This document shows positions 60,901 to 64,000 of a stretch of DNA of 64,000 nucleotides, piece after piece; position 1 is the stretch's first letter; each line of letters starts with the position of its first letter. The stretch spans positions 11,720,871 to 11,784,870 of the forward strand of contig NC_092704.1 of the NCBI RefSeq assembly GCF_964275005.1, in the 5' to 3' direction. The stretch is from Diadema setosum (taxonomy: Eukaryota > Echinodermata > Echinoidea > Diadematoida > Diadematidae). The notes beneath the pieces were generated by a model, which saw only the letters and a program-made list of their open reading frames with translations, made no database searches and was not told where the DNA came from. The translations under genes were made by a program, and so were the position numbers.

Positions 60901-63230
60901 AAACAATACCTGGAGTGGTTGTTGAAGTCGTACAGTTTGTTGTGGGATAACAGATGATGCTGTTCGATGAGCACTGACATGTTTCGCACTCTTTGAGTGG
61001 ATTTGACCAACGCTCGTGGGCCTGTCAATGAAATAATACGAATGCATAAGGGAGTTGCAATTCCGACGAACGCTCTTAGACAAGCGTGTTGACATTGGGA
61101 AAAAATAACTTTGCCATGCTACGTATCAATGAATTCAGCGCTATTGATGTTAACTCTCACAATTATCATCATTGCTGTAAAAGTGAAATAAAAGTAAAAA
61201 TAGTAATGGCATTTTCCTTTTTTATATCACAATTAAAATTTTTCTGAGGATTGATAGAAGGATATCTCCAGAAATTGTTACATGATATTATGCTAAACAC
61301 TTTTGCTGAAGTCTCAAAGAAACTAGATCTCCAGTTTCGAATACCACAGATATGTTTCATAAAGATGTTATGTAGAAATATAAAAAAAGAAACAATTACA
61401 AAATTAAGTGTCATAATCCACTCATTGTGACTGATCAACTATTTACGACAGTAGCAAGTTGTAGATCTCCGACCTGAACGCTTCGACGACGCAGTACACG
61501 TATGAGGTTGAACAATGTTTCTGTCGTCAGAAATTGTTTCAGCGCCATCTGTGGGTTCATTTCGAAACCGTCTAACGGTTGATCACAGTGACTAGTTATT
61601 TTCGTCAAATTTTCTATGTGCTTGTAAATATCTGTAAATAAATTGTATTATGATGGAAATAGCACCAGTCTGCAAGAATCTTCAGTCTACTGAAGGAGGC
61701 AGACTTAATCAGAAGAAGAAGAAGAATGGAAACAGCTGTCTCGCGCATGTGCAGAAGACCTTTAGCCTTATAGTGTCATCTTTAGCGCATCTTGCGCGTA
61801 GCAGATCTAAAGCTCGCTAGTATCGGTGCGCGTGGAAATGTATTCCGCGGTTTACAAGCATTCAGAATTCAATGCTTACCTCACGTCTTTCGCCACTTGC
61901 ATCGAGGCAAGGACATTCCATTATGGGGACGCAGCGGGTGCCGTTATGCAGGGTTGCACCCTTCTTGCACTCGCAGCACGGAGAATCATCGGAGAGGCTT
62001 TTAGGAATACACAAGCTCTGTTGCTTGATGTAATGACAGACGTGAGTTCTGCATCCTGATGTTGTCTCGCAGCTAGTGGCATCCTCTGTAATATCACACG
62101 CTGAGGGGGGGGGGGGGGGGGGAATGGAAGAAAAATGCGAAAGGTCCAGTTGCAGTTGCTGACCAAAAAAGTTTTGTGATGCAAGCAGAGAACGTACCGT
62201 GAAGACTACGCACGAATGCATGATCGTTAATGTTAAATGCAGATTTCATTTCAATCAAACGGGTGATCCATGGAAAACAAAAAATTGGGATGAACAGTAT
62301 CTGTACATGCCTACGTAATGCATAGGTCTATATATATTCTGACAAGTCCTGTATCGTCTAATTATTGGTGAAAATATGATGTTAAAGTATAAATGAGTTC
62401 GAAACTATGGCGTTTATAGTGAAGTCTGCATTCGTTGTGTTCTGGCATATTGACATAATGATTATAAATAATGCCTTCGTGAAATCTTCGTGATTCAACA
62501 TTGGTACCTCAATGCTACTAGACTTTCCACTTACTAGGAGGTGGTGGAGGAGGCGTTGGGGGAGCCGTTGAGGGAGCTGTAAAAGGACACAAATTAAAAA
62601 GAAAAAAAAAATTGCACATTGTCTGAATTTGGCATACAGTTCCAGCGTATCAACTAATTCGATGCGTTGAATTAAATGAGGACTACTAACATGTCGACCA
62701 GCGACATTCGTTTTATAACGCGTTTATACGCAGCAAGAAAAATGTACTTCATTCCAGTTAGGTCATTTTTTTTTCTCAGTTTGTTTTAAACTCTTTTCAG
62801 TAATAACTTACTGATTAAGAATATCTTGATCCTAACTAAACAATCACGGCGGTGTCTTAGAATGCAAAAATGGAAAAAACTCCTGTTTTGATGTTTTTGT
62901 TAGTCATAGTATACACAATACCCTGGAATAACAAACAAACAAATAAACAAACAAACAAGACGTCATCTGACCCATCGTGTCCACCCTTCTGCTCTTCACG
63001 GGCACGTATGATATCAATAACATTACATACACATGCGCATAATATATTGTTTGTACAAATGTATGGGAACGATGGATAGGAAAAACATGACAAGTAGTAT
63101 CCATGACACTGCATTGTCCCCTTTCATTAATAGATGCATACCCCCAAATAAATTTGCGCAGATATGCGTTATACTTACATGGAGCGCAGTAACAGCATTC
63201 ATTATTGTCGGGGTATATCAGCTCTTCGCC
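77..63230 (-). CDS. Giant secreted mucin-like multidomain gene, incomplete at both ends
   Basis: About 100 exons on the minus strand join into one frame. Almost every exon begins after AG with two bases completing a codon and ends one base into the next codon (G before GT), so modules are symmetric 1-1. Exceptions are the phase-0 introns inside the VWC modules, the F5/8C domain and the E domain. Order from 5': VWC end, TIL-type, VWC-like, F5/8C, G domains with Thr linkers, two VWC modules, then the repeated A/S/B/D and E cassettes. VWC, TIL and F5/8C together occur in gel-forming mucins, VWF and hemolectin-type proteins; this exact layout I do not recognise. Likely role: extracellular mucus, coat or adhesive protein (inference). 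Start and stop lie outside the window. Confidence 0.82.
682..2326 (-). CDS. Short cassette U1: A-S-B-D, reference copy
   Basis: A 2138-2326 (189 bp, 63 aa, Thr-rich, starts TGMETTVVTTVTTTTVPTTT). S 1768-1791 (24 bp, TTTLGQS). B 1393-1557 (165 bp, 55 aa, starts VTTRTRTRATTTTAPGTEQT). D 682-1092 (411 bp, 137 aa). Together 789 bp or 263 residues per ~2.06-kb unit. D starts CRKPLDGVDLDTKLEVLI and ends FRGCIET, with one Cys at each end, a WSEPTSERTVKV motif, N-glycosylation sites NKT and NFT, and alternating hydrophobic residues typical of beta strands. A and B are O-glycosylation-type mucin segments. All four exons are phase 1-1, so units can be added or lost without breaking the frame. Confidence 0.88.
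2745..4389 (-). CDS. Short cassette U2: A-S-B-D
   Basis: A 4201-4389, S 3831-3854, B 3456-3620, D 2745-3155. Nearly identical to U1 and U3 in exons and introns. The poly(T)/TTTA tract left of D is the main length difference. Confidence 0.86.
4807..6451 (-). CDS. Short cassette U3: A-S-B-D
   Basis: A 6263-6451, S 5893-5916, B 5518-5682, D 4807-5217. The intron left of B has CAGGTTTGACGTC where most copies have CAGGTTTTACGTC. The only other copy with that base is U10, suggesting transfer between distant units. Confidence 0.86.
6866..8510 (-). CDS. Short cassette U4: A-S-B-D
   Basis: A 8322-8510, S 7952-7975, B 7577-7741, D 6866-7276. The D-A intron left of D switches to GTAAAGCGC and GCCAAGTATC, while the B-S intron still has the left-hand TATATTTCAC form. 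Confidence 0.86.
8925..10569 (-). CDS. Short cassette U5: A-S-B-D
   Basis: A 10381-10569, S 10011-10034, B 9636-9800, D 8925-9335. From here rightwards the B-S intron reads TATCTTTCAC; U1-U4 read TATATTTCAC. Exon proteins are identical to U4 and U6. Confidence 0.86.
10986..12630 (-). CDS. Short cassette U6: A-S-B-D
   Basis: A 12442-12630, S 12072-12095, B 11697-11861, D 10986-11396. Exons unchanged from U5. Marker changes in introns: GGACGAC downstream of A and TTTATTGTTTC (for TTTATAGTTTC) in the S-A intron. Confidence 0.86.
13048..14692 (-). CDS. Short cassette U7: A-S-B-D
   Basis: A 14504-14692, S 14134-14157, B 13759-13923, D 13048-13458. D, B and A proteins equal those of U1-U6. The intron right of A carries GGACGACTTTAC in place of GGATGACTTTAC; the intron left of D combines GTAAAGCGC (right-hand type) with GCAAAGTATC (left-hand type), a sign of conversion between copies. 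Confidence 0.86.
15107..16750 (-). CDS. Short cassette U8: A-S-B-D
   Basis: A 16562-16750 (KTEE, Leu in TTTLKPTT), S 16193-16216, B 15818-15982, D 15107-15517. Transitional copy: D is the common U1-U8 protein, while A and the introns on its right carry several U9-like changes, such as ACGACACACATG in the B-S intron. Confidence 0.85.
17161..18809 (-). CDS. Short cassette U9: A-S-B-D
   Basis: A 18621-18809 (TTPVGTTKTEE, Val variant), S 18251-18274, B 17872-18039 (168 bp, extra Thr codon, TSTPEA), D 17161-17571 (VLLDNN instead of VLIDNN). Introns carry markers shared with U13 (ACAAAATTGTTAAG, CTTACAGCGAAG), placing the two as recent duplicates. Confidence 0.84.
19215..22558 (-). CDS. Long cassette U10: A-E1-E2-T-(S)-B-D
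   Basis: A 22370-22558, E1 21669-21910, E2 21068-21209, T 20672-20713 (PTLAPTTRGTSPP), S 20302-20325, B 19926-20090, D 19215-19625. The S donor is CAG|ATAGGT rather than CAG|GTAGGT, so S is probably skipped; T then joins B in frame. The T2 relic (22039-22119) has lost both splice sites. D has Met for Lys (TIMISA) and Gly for Arg (EPGDDQ). It lies colinear with U14. Confidence 0.8.
22635..22660. repeat. TTA microsatellite
   Basis: About nine ATT/TTA units followed by poly(T), at the place where other cassettes have the TTTA/poly(T) tract of the D-A intron. Confidence 0.9.
22910..23855 (-). CDS. Short cassette U11 lacking D: A-S-B
   Basis: A 23667-23855, S 23289-23312, B 22910-23074. The expected D exon and most of its two flanking introns are absent: at about 22863 sequence from the left side of D (TTTAGTTGGAGAAATG) runs straight into intron sequence just left of B. 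About 0.6-0.7 kb is missing. Since D is symmetric, B should splice to A of U10 (22558) in frame. The B donor is weak (GTTCTT). B reads STTRARPESSTP at its end, closer to the oldest B copy than to other cassettes. Confidence 0.75.
24261..30630 (-). CDS. Long cassette U12, split by a 3-kb transposon
   Basis: A 30442-30630, E1 29755-29996, E2 29154-29295, T 25709-25750, S 25351-25374, B 24972-25139 (168 bp), D 24261-24671. The intron between E2 and T holds a 3,045-bp element (25989-29033) and is ~3.4 kb against ~350 bp in other copies. All exon splice sites look intact. The T2 relic at 30125-30205 has lost its donor (AT instead of GT). D carries Asn for Lys (DTNLEV). Confidence 0.82.
26071..26142. 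repeat. CA and TA microsatellites
   Basis: (CA)n at 26071-26099 is followed directly by (TA)n at 26102-26142, inside the 3-kb transposon. Confidence 0.95.
27446..28475. repeat. 390-bp direct duplication inside the transposon
   Basis: 27446-27838 and 28084-28475 are near-identical, starting ATCTGACAAACTTTTTAC and ending ATCGTTTGTACT, separated by ~245 bp. A shorter, more diverged third copy of the middle part (TTCGAATTTGGGCTGC onwards) precedes them at about 27341-27430. No coding potential is convincing. Confidence 0.8.
30944..32592 (-). CDS. Short cassette U13: A-S-B-D
   Basis: A 32404-32592, S 32034-32057, B 31655-31822 (168 bp, one extra codon and TSTPEA), D 30944-31354. B, S and the D-B intron match cassette U9 almost base for base. 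A is of the U1-U8 type (GTTKMEE) but has Lys in place of the first Glu (MKTTVV). The left edge of D with its donor (CTG|GTAAGT) and the following intron is of the long-cassette type, giving D the variant DDYTVAD. A clear mosaic. Confidence 0.83.
33007..36331 (-). CDS. Long cassette U14: A-T2-E1-E2-T-S-B-D
   Basis: A 36140-36331 (192 bp), T2 35824-35904 (81 bp, candidate; weak acceptor AAAG, donor GTAATT), E1 35454-35695, E2 34853-34994, T 34458-34499, S 34086-34109, B 33718-33882, D 33007-33417. The right half (A, E) resembles U15. The D exon and its flanks are of the main-array type (DNNKTNLW, RNFTAEP), so the cassette is a mosaic of old and new sequence. It lines up with U10 at a constant offset of about 13.79 kb. 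Confidence 0.82.
36643..39966 (-). CDS. Long cassette U15: A-T2-E1-E2-T-S-B-D
   Basis: Exons in transcript order: A 39772-39966 (195 bp, two extra Thr codons), T2 39459-39539 (81 bp, candidate), E1 39087-39328 (242 bp), E2 38486-38627 (142 bp), T 38106-38147 (42 bp, PTPAPTTRGTSPP), S 37722-37745, B 37354-37518, D 36643-37053. E1+E2 form a 128-residue domain: CYEPQQPLQEVTTLTYEASF at the start, IEVYGCQG at the end, and a SGSGDFSGSGSGE stretch just before the phase-0 intron. That Ser-Gly/acidic run resembles glycosaminoglycan attachment sites. The E1 end is CGG|GTAAAT here (Arg) instead of CAG in other copies. D shares QPGDDQT with the first copy. Confidence 0.82.
40278..40688 (-). CDS. D domain exon, first (most 5') complete copy
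   Basis: 411-bp phase 1-1 exon, 137 residues. Shared with the next copy but not with the main array: NIWSEPTSDRTVKV and FTAQPGDDQT. It begins CRKPLDGVDLDT and closes with FRGCIET. N-linked sites differ from the array: the NKT and NFT sequons of most copies are changed here (DNKKTN, EFTAQ). It follows B exon 41148 in the transcript and precedes A exon 39772. Confidence 0.85.
40776..40842 (-). pseudogene. Truncated D exon at the edge of the array
   Basis: 67 bp matching the first ~22 codons of domain D, including its acceptor (CAG|GTGCTTG, reading ACKEPLD). It has an in-frame TGA after the LD codons and then breaks off. Left of it, from about 40774, the sequence jumps into the D-B intron of the next repeat (TAGGGTACAATATTG...). 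This looks like the scar of an unequal crossover that set the array boundary. The fragment has no donor and should be skipped. Confidence 0.72.
41148..41309 (-). CDS. B exon, oldest/diverged copy
   Basis: 162-bp phase 1-1 Thr-rich exon, 54 residues. Its second half (TTQTTVTSTT) is the same as in the array B exons, while the first half differs (FTTTKTRTETTTKPGTERAT). One codon shorter than the common 165-bp form. It marks the 5' edge of the amplified region. Confidence 0.78.
41373..41724. mobile_element. GC-rich palindromic MITE
   Basis: Inverted ends ACCCCGTTTACAGTG (41373-41387) and CACTGTAAACGGGGT (41710-41724). The interior is rich in GGCTC/GAGCC palindromes and much more GC-rich than its surroundings. 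A possible TA on each side (41370, 41726) is the only target duplication seen. Open frames inside come from the palindromes and are not counted as genes. Confidence 0.72.
41744..41761. repeat. Poly(G) run
   Basis: 18 consecutive G bases just right of the palindromic MITE. Similar runs of G or C sit at 57443, 58158 and 62104. Confidence 0.9.
41871..41894 (-). CDS. S-like exon (24 bp), diverged first copy
   Basis: 24-bp phase 1-1 exon (KTTSGLP), the same length, phase and splice context (ATTACAG ... CAG|GTAAAT) as the array's S exon (TTTLGQS). It has the position relative to B expected of an S exon, with a much longer intron (554 bp against ~210) because a fold-back element lies between. Confidence 0.62.
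41895..42800. other. Intron between S-like exon and Thr linker
   Basis: 906 bp, no recognisable feature on either strand. Confidence 0.5.
42801..42863 (-). CDS. Thr linker exon before the array
   Basis: 63-bp phase 1-1 exon (TQETTTVSTTTGVATTQRSE). Acceptor CCGACAG, donor GTAAGAC. It is the last linker upstream of the S-like exon that opens the repeated region. Confidence 0.65.
43379..45114 (-). CDS. VWC module b (three exons)
   Basis: Exons 45086-45114 (29 bp, GCTYEGVTFQ), 44557-44673 (117 bp, PGSVIYNVKKEVPCYVMICG, then NCSEQCD) and 43379-43418 (40 bp, DDVYYPSGCCDEC). Phases 1-0, 0-0, 0-1 are identical to module a, so the two are duplicates with a longer middle exon here. Cys spacing ends in CCxxC as in VWC. 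NCS is an N-glycosylation sequon. The intron between the last two exons holds a TA-flanked MITE (44248-44423). Confidence 0.74.
43419..44247. other. Intron within VWC module b
   Basis: About 830 bp left of the TA-flanked MITE. An open minus frame at 43870-44097 has no family resemblance or matching splice context and is not called. Confidence 0.5.
44248..44423. mobile_element. TA-flanked MITE (Tc1/mariner-like ends)
   Basis: 176-bp element with inverted ends CAGTCAAACCTG and CAGGTTTGATTG, flanked by TA on each side. Short length, TA target and lack of coding sequence fit a Tc1/mariner-type MITE. Confidence 0.7.
44490..44515. repeat. GA microsatellite
   Basis: (GA)n of ~13 units preceded by a G run, 42 bp left of the middle exon of VWC module b. 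Confidence 0.9.
45762..45791 (-). CDS. Short linker exon between VWC modules
   Basis: 30-bp phase 1-1 exon (TTVKGLPLD) between ATCAG and GTGAGT. It joins VWC a to VWC b with an open codon on each side. Confidence 0.5.
45900..46880 (-). mobile_element. Decayed LINE 3' fragment
   Basis: On the minus strand, 46772-46550 reads (in two adjacent frames) REFQYKSLHGYL, CSFCK, then ETYPHIFLLCEQVQRTW. This is the pattern at the C-terminal end of LINE reverse-transcriptase proteins (zinc-knuckle-like CxxC...H....C). The rest is AT-rich with stops. The element is dead and truncated; the boundaries given are approximate. Confidence 0.6.
47074..47646. mobile_element. Fold-back (long inverted repeat) MITE
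   Basis: The left arm from 47074 (CAAGGACAAGTCCAC) and the right arm ending at 47646 (GAACTTGTCCTTTAA) are imperfect inverted repeats over more than 130 bp each, both containing GAATGCA.CAATATTAGT in mirrored order. TTAA at the right end and TCAA at the left suggest a decayed TTAA target duplication. No coding sequence. It lies in the intron between the candidate microexon and the linker at 45762. Confidence 0.72.
47859..47864 (-). CDS. Candidate 6-bp microexon
   Basis: Six bases (CAAGTA) lie between a good acceptor (GGCTTTTACAG) and a perfect GTAAGT donor, phase 1-1, adding Ser-Ser between VWC module a and the next linker. The frame also works if it is skipped. Could be chance; RNA evidence would decide. 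Confidence 0.3.
47865..48460. other. Intron after VWC module a
   Basis: 596 bp with TA-rich low-complexity sequence near 47945-47990. No exon supported apart from the candidate microexon at its left edge. Confidence 0.5.
48461..49380 (-). CDS. VWC module a (three exons)
   Basis: Exons 49352-49380 (29 bp, CEIDGTVLQ), 48870-48956 (87 bp, DPNDNCTVFRCLDNG then CEMPCT) and 48461-48494 (34 bp, TTYPPGCCDGC). Phases run 1-0, 0-0, 0-1, so the module as a whole is symmetric. C..DG, C...RC, C...PC and the terminal GCCxxC fit the von Willebrand factor type C pattern, which mediates protein-protein contacts or multimerisation. NCT is a potential N-glycosylation site. Confidence 0.74.
49782..49853 (-). 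CDS. Thr linker exon
   Basis: 72-bp phase 1-1 exon (TTTAAPSSEIYTERTTIVTT, then PIT). Acceptor TGTTAG, donor GTAAAT. It leads into the first complete VWC module. Confidence 0.62.
50369..50527 (-). CDS. Thr-rich mucin linker exon after G1
   Basis: 159-bp phase 1-1 exon, 53 residues (TVVETTTAVRTPVPTTTQAP at its start). The CATCAG acceptor resembles that of the array's A exons. Donor GTTGGT is non-optimal. Probably the single-copy relative of the repeated mucin exons. Confidence 0.7.
50528..51221. other. Intron between G1 and the next linker
   Basis: 694 bp with a short (CA)n near 51037-51053. Nothing else recognised. Confidence 0.55.
51222..51647 (-). CDS. Domain G1, divergent discoidin-like beta domain
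   Basis: 426-bp phase 1-1 exon, 142 residues. Start GQCEDPMASLGVEV, end LSLNAEFFGCIEEG. The EVPETYD, VIVRRVVI, PFVDADNN and LELPSGLPAL segments align with the same places in G2 and G3. The closing FFGCIEEG is close to the FRGCIETG that ends every D domain of the downstream array, tying the two groups together. Confidence 0.74.
51902..51935. repeat. GT microsatellite
   Basis: (TG)n of ~17 units in the G1 to long-mucin intron (51648-52426). The right part of the intron near 51660-51760 is also low-complexity (ATAATGATA-like). Confidence 0.95.
52427..53308 (-). CDS. Long mucin exon (Thr/Ser/Pro-rich, 294 residues)
   Basis: 882-bp exon, phase 1-1, the largest in the window. It is almost entirely Thr, Ser, Pro and Val without cysteine, a typical PTS domain for dense O-glycosylation. 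Near its middle are five tandem 8-residue repeats of the form KLPE(V/I)TTS, encoded at about 52890-53005. Looser repeats (LPKTTSL, LPESTTA) follow towards the C-terminal end. Acceptor ACATAACAG, donor GTAAGAG. It separates G2 from G1. Confidence 0.82.
53719..54144 (-). CDS. Domain G2, divergent discoidin-like beta domain
   Basis: 426-bp phase 1-1 exon, 142 residues. It starts GECKDDMDDLNVV and ends FTVNAGFLGCIPG. It shares with G3 and G1 the SYD motif, the F.RPVIV segment, a PF.DVNGTPL segment (N-glycosylation sequon NGT) and the L.LPDTLPPV stretch. Only the two terminal cysteines are present, suggesting a single disulfide closing the domain as in F5/8C. Confidence 0.72.
54763..54921 (-). CDS. 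Thr-rich mucin linker exon between G3 and G2
   Basis: 159-bp phase 1-1 exon, 53 residues, over 40% Thr with Ser and Val (for example TTVQTTTVTRTSATTSEAEP). Donor GTGAGTT, acceptor GTATAG. The length equals that of the linker at 50369, which separates G1 from the VWC block, so the two linkers are probably paralogous. Confidence 0.72.
54922..55724. other. Intron between G3 and its Thr linker
   Basis: 803 bp. No exon or element boundary could be supported. Confidence 0.5.
55725..56156 (-). CDS. Domain G3, divergent discoidin-like beta domain
   Basis: 432-bp phase 1-1 exon, 144 residues, with one Cys near each end: GVCEEPMNELGVLV at the start and LSLTADFLGCEKE at the end. Internal landmarks shared with G2 and G1 are a YD motif near residue 33, F.KPV.V.RVLI, an acidic FVDDNN segment and an IELP...PVSSL stretch. 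The alternating hydrophobic pattern and the final ...A.FLGC resemble the end of an F5/8C domain (ALRIELRGC). I do not recognise it as a named family. A glycan- or protein-binding beta sandwich is inferred. Confidence 0.72.
56408..56621. mobile_element. hAT-like MITE carrying telomere-type TTAGGG repeats
   Basis: 214-bp element with a perfect 27-bp inverted core (56416-56442 and 56587-56613, beginning GACATTTGCTCC) inside longer imperfect ends that start GGT. An exact 8-bp direct repeat CTTTGGAT flanks it (56400-56407, 56622-56629), the size used by hAT transposons. The centre has three TTAGGG units (about 56463-56482) plus decayed variants (ATTAGGGTGAGGG). Confidence 0.8.
56886..56939 (-). 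CDS. Thr-rich linker exon
   Basis: 54-bp phase 1-1 exon (TTEPARTTTTISSTTTR) with a TTTCCAG acceptor and GTAAGAG donor. It links the F5/8C region to domain G3. Confidence 0.6.
57431..58212. mobile_element. TTAA-flanked non-autonomous DNA transposon
   Basis: 782 bp with inverted ends CCCTAACTAGGCCGG and exact TTAA on both sides (57427-57430, 58213-58216), the target used by piggyBac and Kolobok superfamilies. Long G and C runs sit near both ends. The centre is AT-rich and non-coding. It lies in the intron between linkers 56886 and 58244, only 31 bp from the latter. Confidence 0.8.
58244..58318 (-). CDS. Pro/Thr linker exon
   Basis: 75-bp phase 1-1 exon encoding 25 residues rich in Pro, Thr and Val (PPSTPPVTTRPVVTPPATEA). 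The donor GTAAAG is good. The acceptor (AAAAAG after a pyrimidine-rich stretch) is weaker, so the upstream edge is less sure. It lies just 31 bp right of a TTAA-flanked transposable element. Confidence 0.52.
58885..58911 (-). CDS. Short Thr linker exon
   Basis: 27-bp phase 1-1 exon (IISVPTTT) between CTGCAG and GTGAGAC. Small, but splice signals and frame agree with both neighbours. Confidence 0.5.
59220..59364 (-). CDS. F5/8C (discoidin) domain, exon 2
   Basis: 145-bp exon, phase 0 in and phase 1 out. It carries YVDAIRILPA, then WIALRIELRGCQG, the standard C-terminal strand pair and closing Cys of the F5/8C family. With exon 1 the domain is ~150 residues, the normal size. The phase-0 split near the last third, followed by a ~48-residue second exon, is repeated in the E1/E2 domain of the array. 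Confidence 0.88.
59365..59940. other. Intron inside the F5/8C domain
   Basis: 576-bp phase-0 intron, AT-rich, with no other feature seen. Confidence 0.6.
59941..60245 (-). CDS. F5/8C (discoidin) domain, exon 1
   Basis: 305-bp exon, phase 1 in and phase 0 out, ~101 residues. F5/8C hallmarks follow in order: DCYSVLGLENHVHGITLSAS, an ARLN segment, W.P..DD...WLQVDF, then P.RVTGIDTQGF and WVSRFYLEY. These match the galactose-binding-like fold of coagulation factor V/VIII C-type domains, which bind lipids or glycans. The acceptor is TGCAG and the donor is ATG|GTACGT. It continues at 59364. Confidence 0.88.
60628..60672 (-). CDS. Thr/Pro linker exon before the discoidin domain
   Basis: 45-bp phase 1-1 exon bounded by CTCACAG and GTAGGT, reading ITTVAPTTTPLLPP. 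It is a likely O-glycosylated spacer between the VWC-like exon and the F5/8C domain. The joined codons on both sides are open. Confidence 0.6.
60910..61021 (-). CDS. VWC-like exon with Thr tail
   Basis: 112-bp exon, phase 0 in and phase 1 out. It starts AHERWSNPLKECETCQC and continues with SSNSIICYPTTNC, the W...C..C.C...I.C pattern of a von Willebrand C core, completing the module begun by the preceding TIL exon. It ends in a short TTSTTTP stretch that starts the Thr linker. Five cysteines are visible. The donor GTATTG is weaker than its neighbours. Confidence 0.72.
61022..61879. other. Intron between TIL-type and VWC-like exons
   Basis: 858 bp, AT-rich. I see no exon, RNA gene or element in it. 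Confidence 0.55.
61880..62100 (-). CDS. TIL-type / VWF-like cysteine-rich exon
   Basis: 221-bp exon, phase 1 in and phase 0 out (GAG|GTAAGC). It encodes ~73 residues with 12 cysteines. The central part (CCECKKGATLHNGTRC, then VPIMECPCLD) is the familiar end of a TIL module running into a VWC start, as found after VWD/C8 modules in VWF, gel-forming mucins and hemolectin-like proteins. An N-glycosylation sequon (NGT) lies in the Cys-rich core. In that family a VWD domain normally lies upstream; none is visible here, so it would have to be outside the window or absent. Confidence 0.75.
62535..62576 (-). CDS. Pro-rich linker exon
   Basis: 42-bp exon, phase 1-1, acceptor TTTTACAG and donor GTAAGT. 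It encodes APSTAPPTPPPPPP, an extended spacer between the upstream VWC end and the TIL-type exon. The last base A joins CG of the next exon to give Thr. Its short symmetric form is like the other linker exons in this gene. Confidence 0.65.
62577..63178. other. Intron, low-complexity
   Basis: 602 bp with an (AAAC)n-like patch near 62930-62960 and nothing else recognised. Confidence 0.55.
63179..63230 (-). CDS. Last exon of a VWC-like module (partial module)
   Basis: 52-bp exon, phase 0 in and phase 1 out, between a CACAG acceptor and a GTAAGT donor. It reads GEELIYPDNNECCYCAP. A CCxC ending after a Tyr-Pro stretch matches the third exons of the two complete VWC modules at 48461 and 43379, which have the same phases. 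The first two exons of this module are not visible and should lie upstream, beyond the window or in unrecognised sequence. This is the most 5' coding piece I can support. Confidence 0.62.
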
Positions 63231-64000
63231 CTGTGGTAAATGAGGGAAAGTTACTTGTGACCTTCATAACTTAGGCTAAATAAGTCCACCCCCCGAAAAT
63301 AGAGATGAAAAGATAAATATGCTAGGTAATACAAATTGCAAAATATATCACTATTTTGTTGCTGTTGTTGTTGGAGGGAAATGGCTAGGGAATAATTTTG
63401 GTGAGACAGGCTTAATAGTTTTGAAATGTCCCGCATACTGAAGCGTTATGTGACTCATGTATTTCTGCTTTCATTAAAGAGAAAAATCACTAAAACATGA
63501 ACAAAATCGAGACTCGTTGTTTTATGACTGCTGGAAGAACTTAAGATTGCTGAAAATGTTGCAAAAAAAAAAAAAAAGGTGGTAATGACTGCACATCATG
63601 GTCACTTCAAACATAATTCTGTATTGGCAGTTTAAAGGTGTCCCAGTGATCTTTTATCAATGTTCGGCGGCAAGAATGGTAAGATGTCACCCGGAAAAGT
63701 ACTGCATTAATAAACAAAATGATAAGGCACCGCATCTCTACTAACGTCACAAACTTAAGCCTGTGCATTATTTGTTTTACAAAATGGGTCTATGCACTAT
63801 CTCTAGGCTAACACATACAGCTGCTACACCGAGCAATCGGTAATCTGCAATATAATAAGACGGCGTGCTATCATGCTCGTCTGCTGCACACATTTGCATG
63901 CGCCCATGCATATTTCTAAAAAGAGAAAGAAGAAAGAAAATAAATAGCTTGGACGGAACTCATTTCGGCGCGTGTGATTGACTGCATTCTTTAACACACT
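63231..64000. other. Right-edge intron, nothing recognised
   Basis: 770 bp without a convincing exon on either strand. The missing first two exons of the VWC module ending at 63179 should lie to the right of the window, unless one is here and unrecognised. Confidence 0.5.

Overview
The window is a stretch of an animal nuclear genome (AT-rich, split genes with short phase-1 exons, microsatellites, several small DNA transposons and a LINE fragment). The mix of von Willebrand C, TIL-type, F5/8C (discoidin) and Thr-rich mucin modules, with this repeat content, points to a marine invertebrate. An invertebrate deuterostome such as an echinoderm is my best guess, but the sequence does not prove it.

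All coding sequence I can support belongs to one huge gene on the minus strand. It is read from about 63230 down to 77 and runs off both ends of the window. No promoter, signal peptide, first exon, stop exon or poly(A) site is visible. I placed exons by consensus splice sites and by frame. Nearly every junction is phase 1 and joins codons cleanly, which gives an open frame of roughly 6,000 residues. The product looks like a secreted, heavily O-glycosylated mucin or adhesive-type protein.

5' part of the gene (63230-41148, single-copy exons): the end of a von Willebrand C (VWC)-like module, a Pro linker, a TIL-type Cys-rich exon, a VWC-like exon, a two-exon F5/8C domain, then Thr linkers alternating with three ~143-residue domains that I call G3, G2 and G1. 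One linker is an 882-bp mucin exon. Two three-exon VWC modules and more short linkers follow.

3' part of the gene (41309-1): a tandem array of exon cassettes. A long cassette (~3.63 kb: A-[T2]-E1-E2-T-S-B-D) occurs four times. A short one (~2.06 kb: A-S-B-D, 263 aa) occurs at least ten times, plus one copy that lost D. A and B are Thr-rich mucin exons, S is an 8-residue exon, D is a 137-residue beta-rich domain, and E1+E2 make a 128-residue relative of D. The eight short units nearest the left edge are almost identical and the array continues past position 1. Older, more diverged long units lie at the 5' side.

The main candidate for something undescribed is the D/E/G domain family. It shares terminal Cys and Gly-Cys landmarks, and in E also intron phase and second-exon size, with the F5/8C domain of the same gene. 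I infer a divergent discoidin-like fold that was amplified by recent exon-cassette expansion. Introns carry a 3-kb terminal-inverted-repeat element, a fold-back element holding telomere-like repeats, a TTAA-flanked element, other MITEs and a LINE remnant. No retrovirus-like or other virus-like element was recognised.
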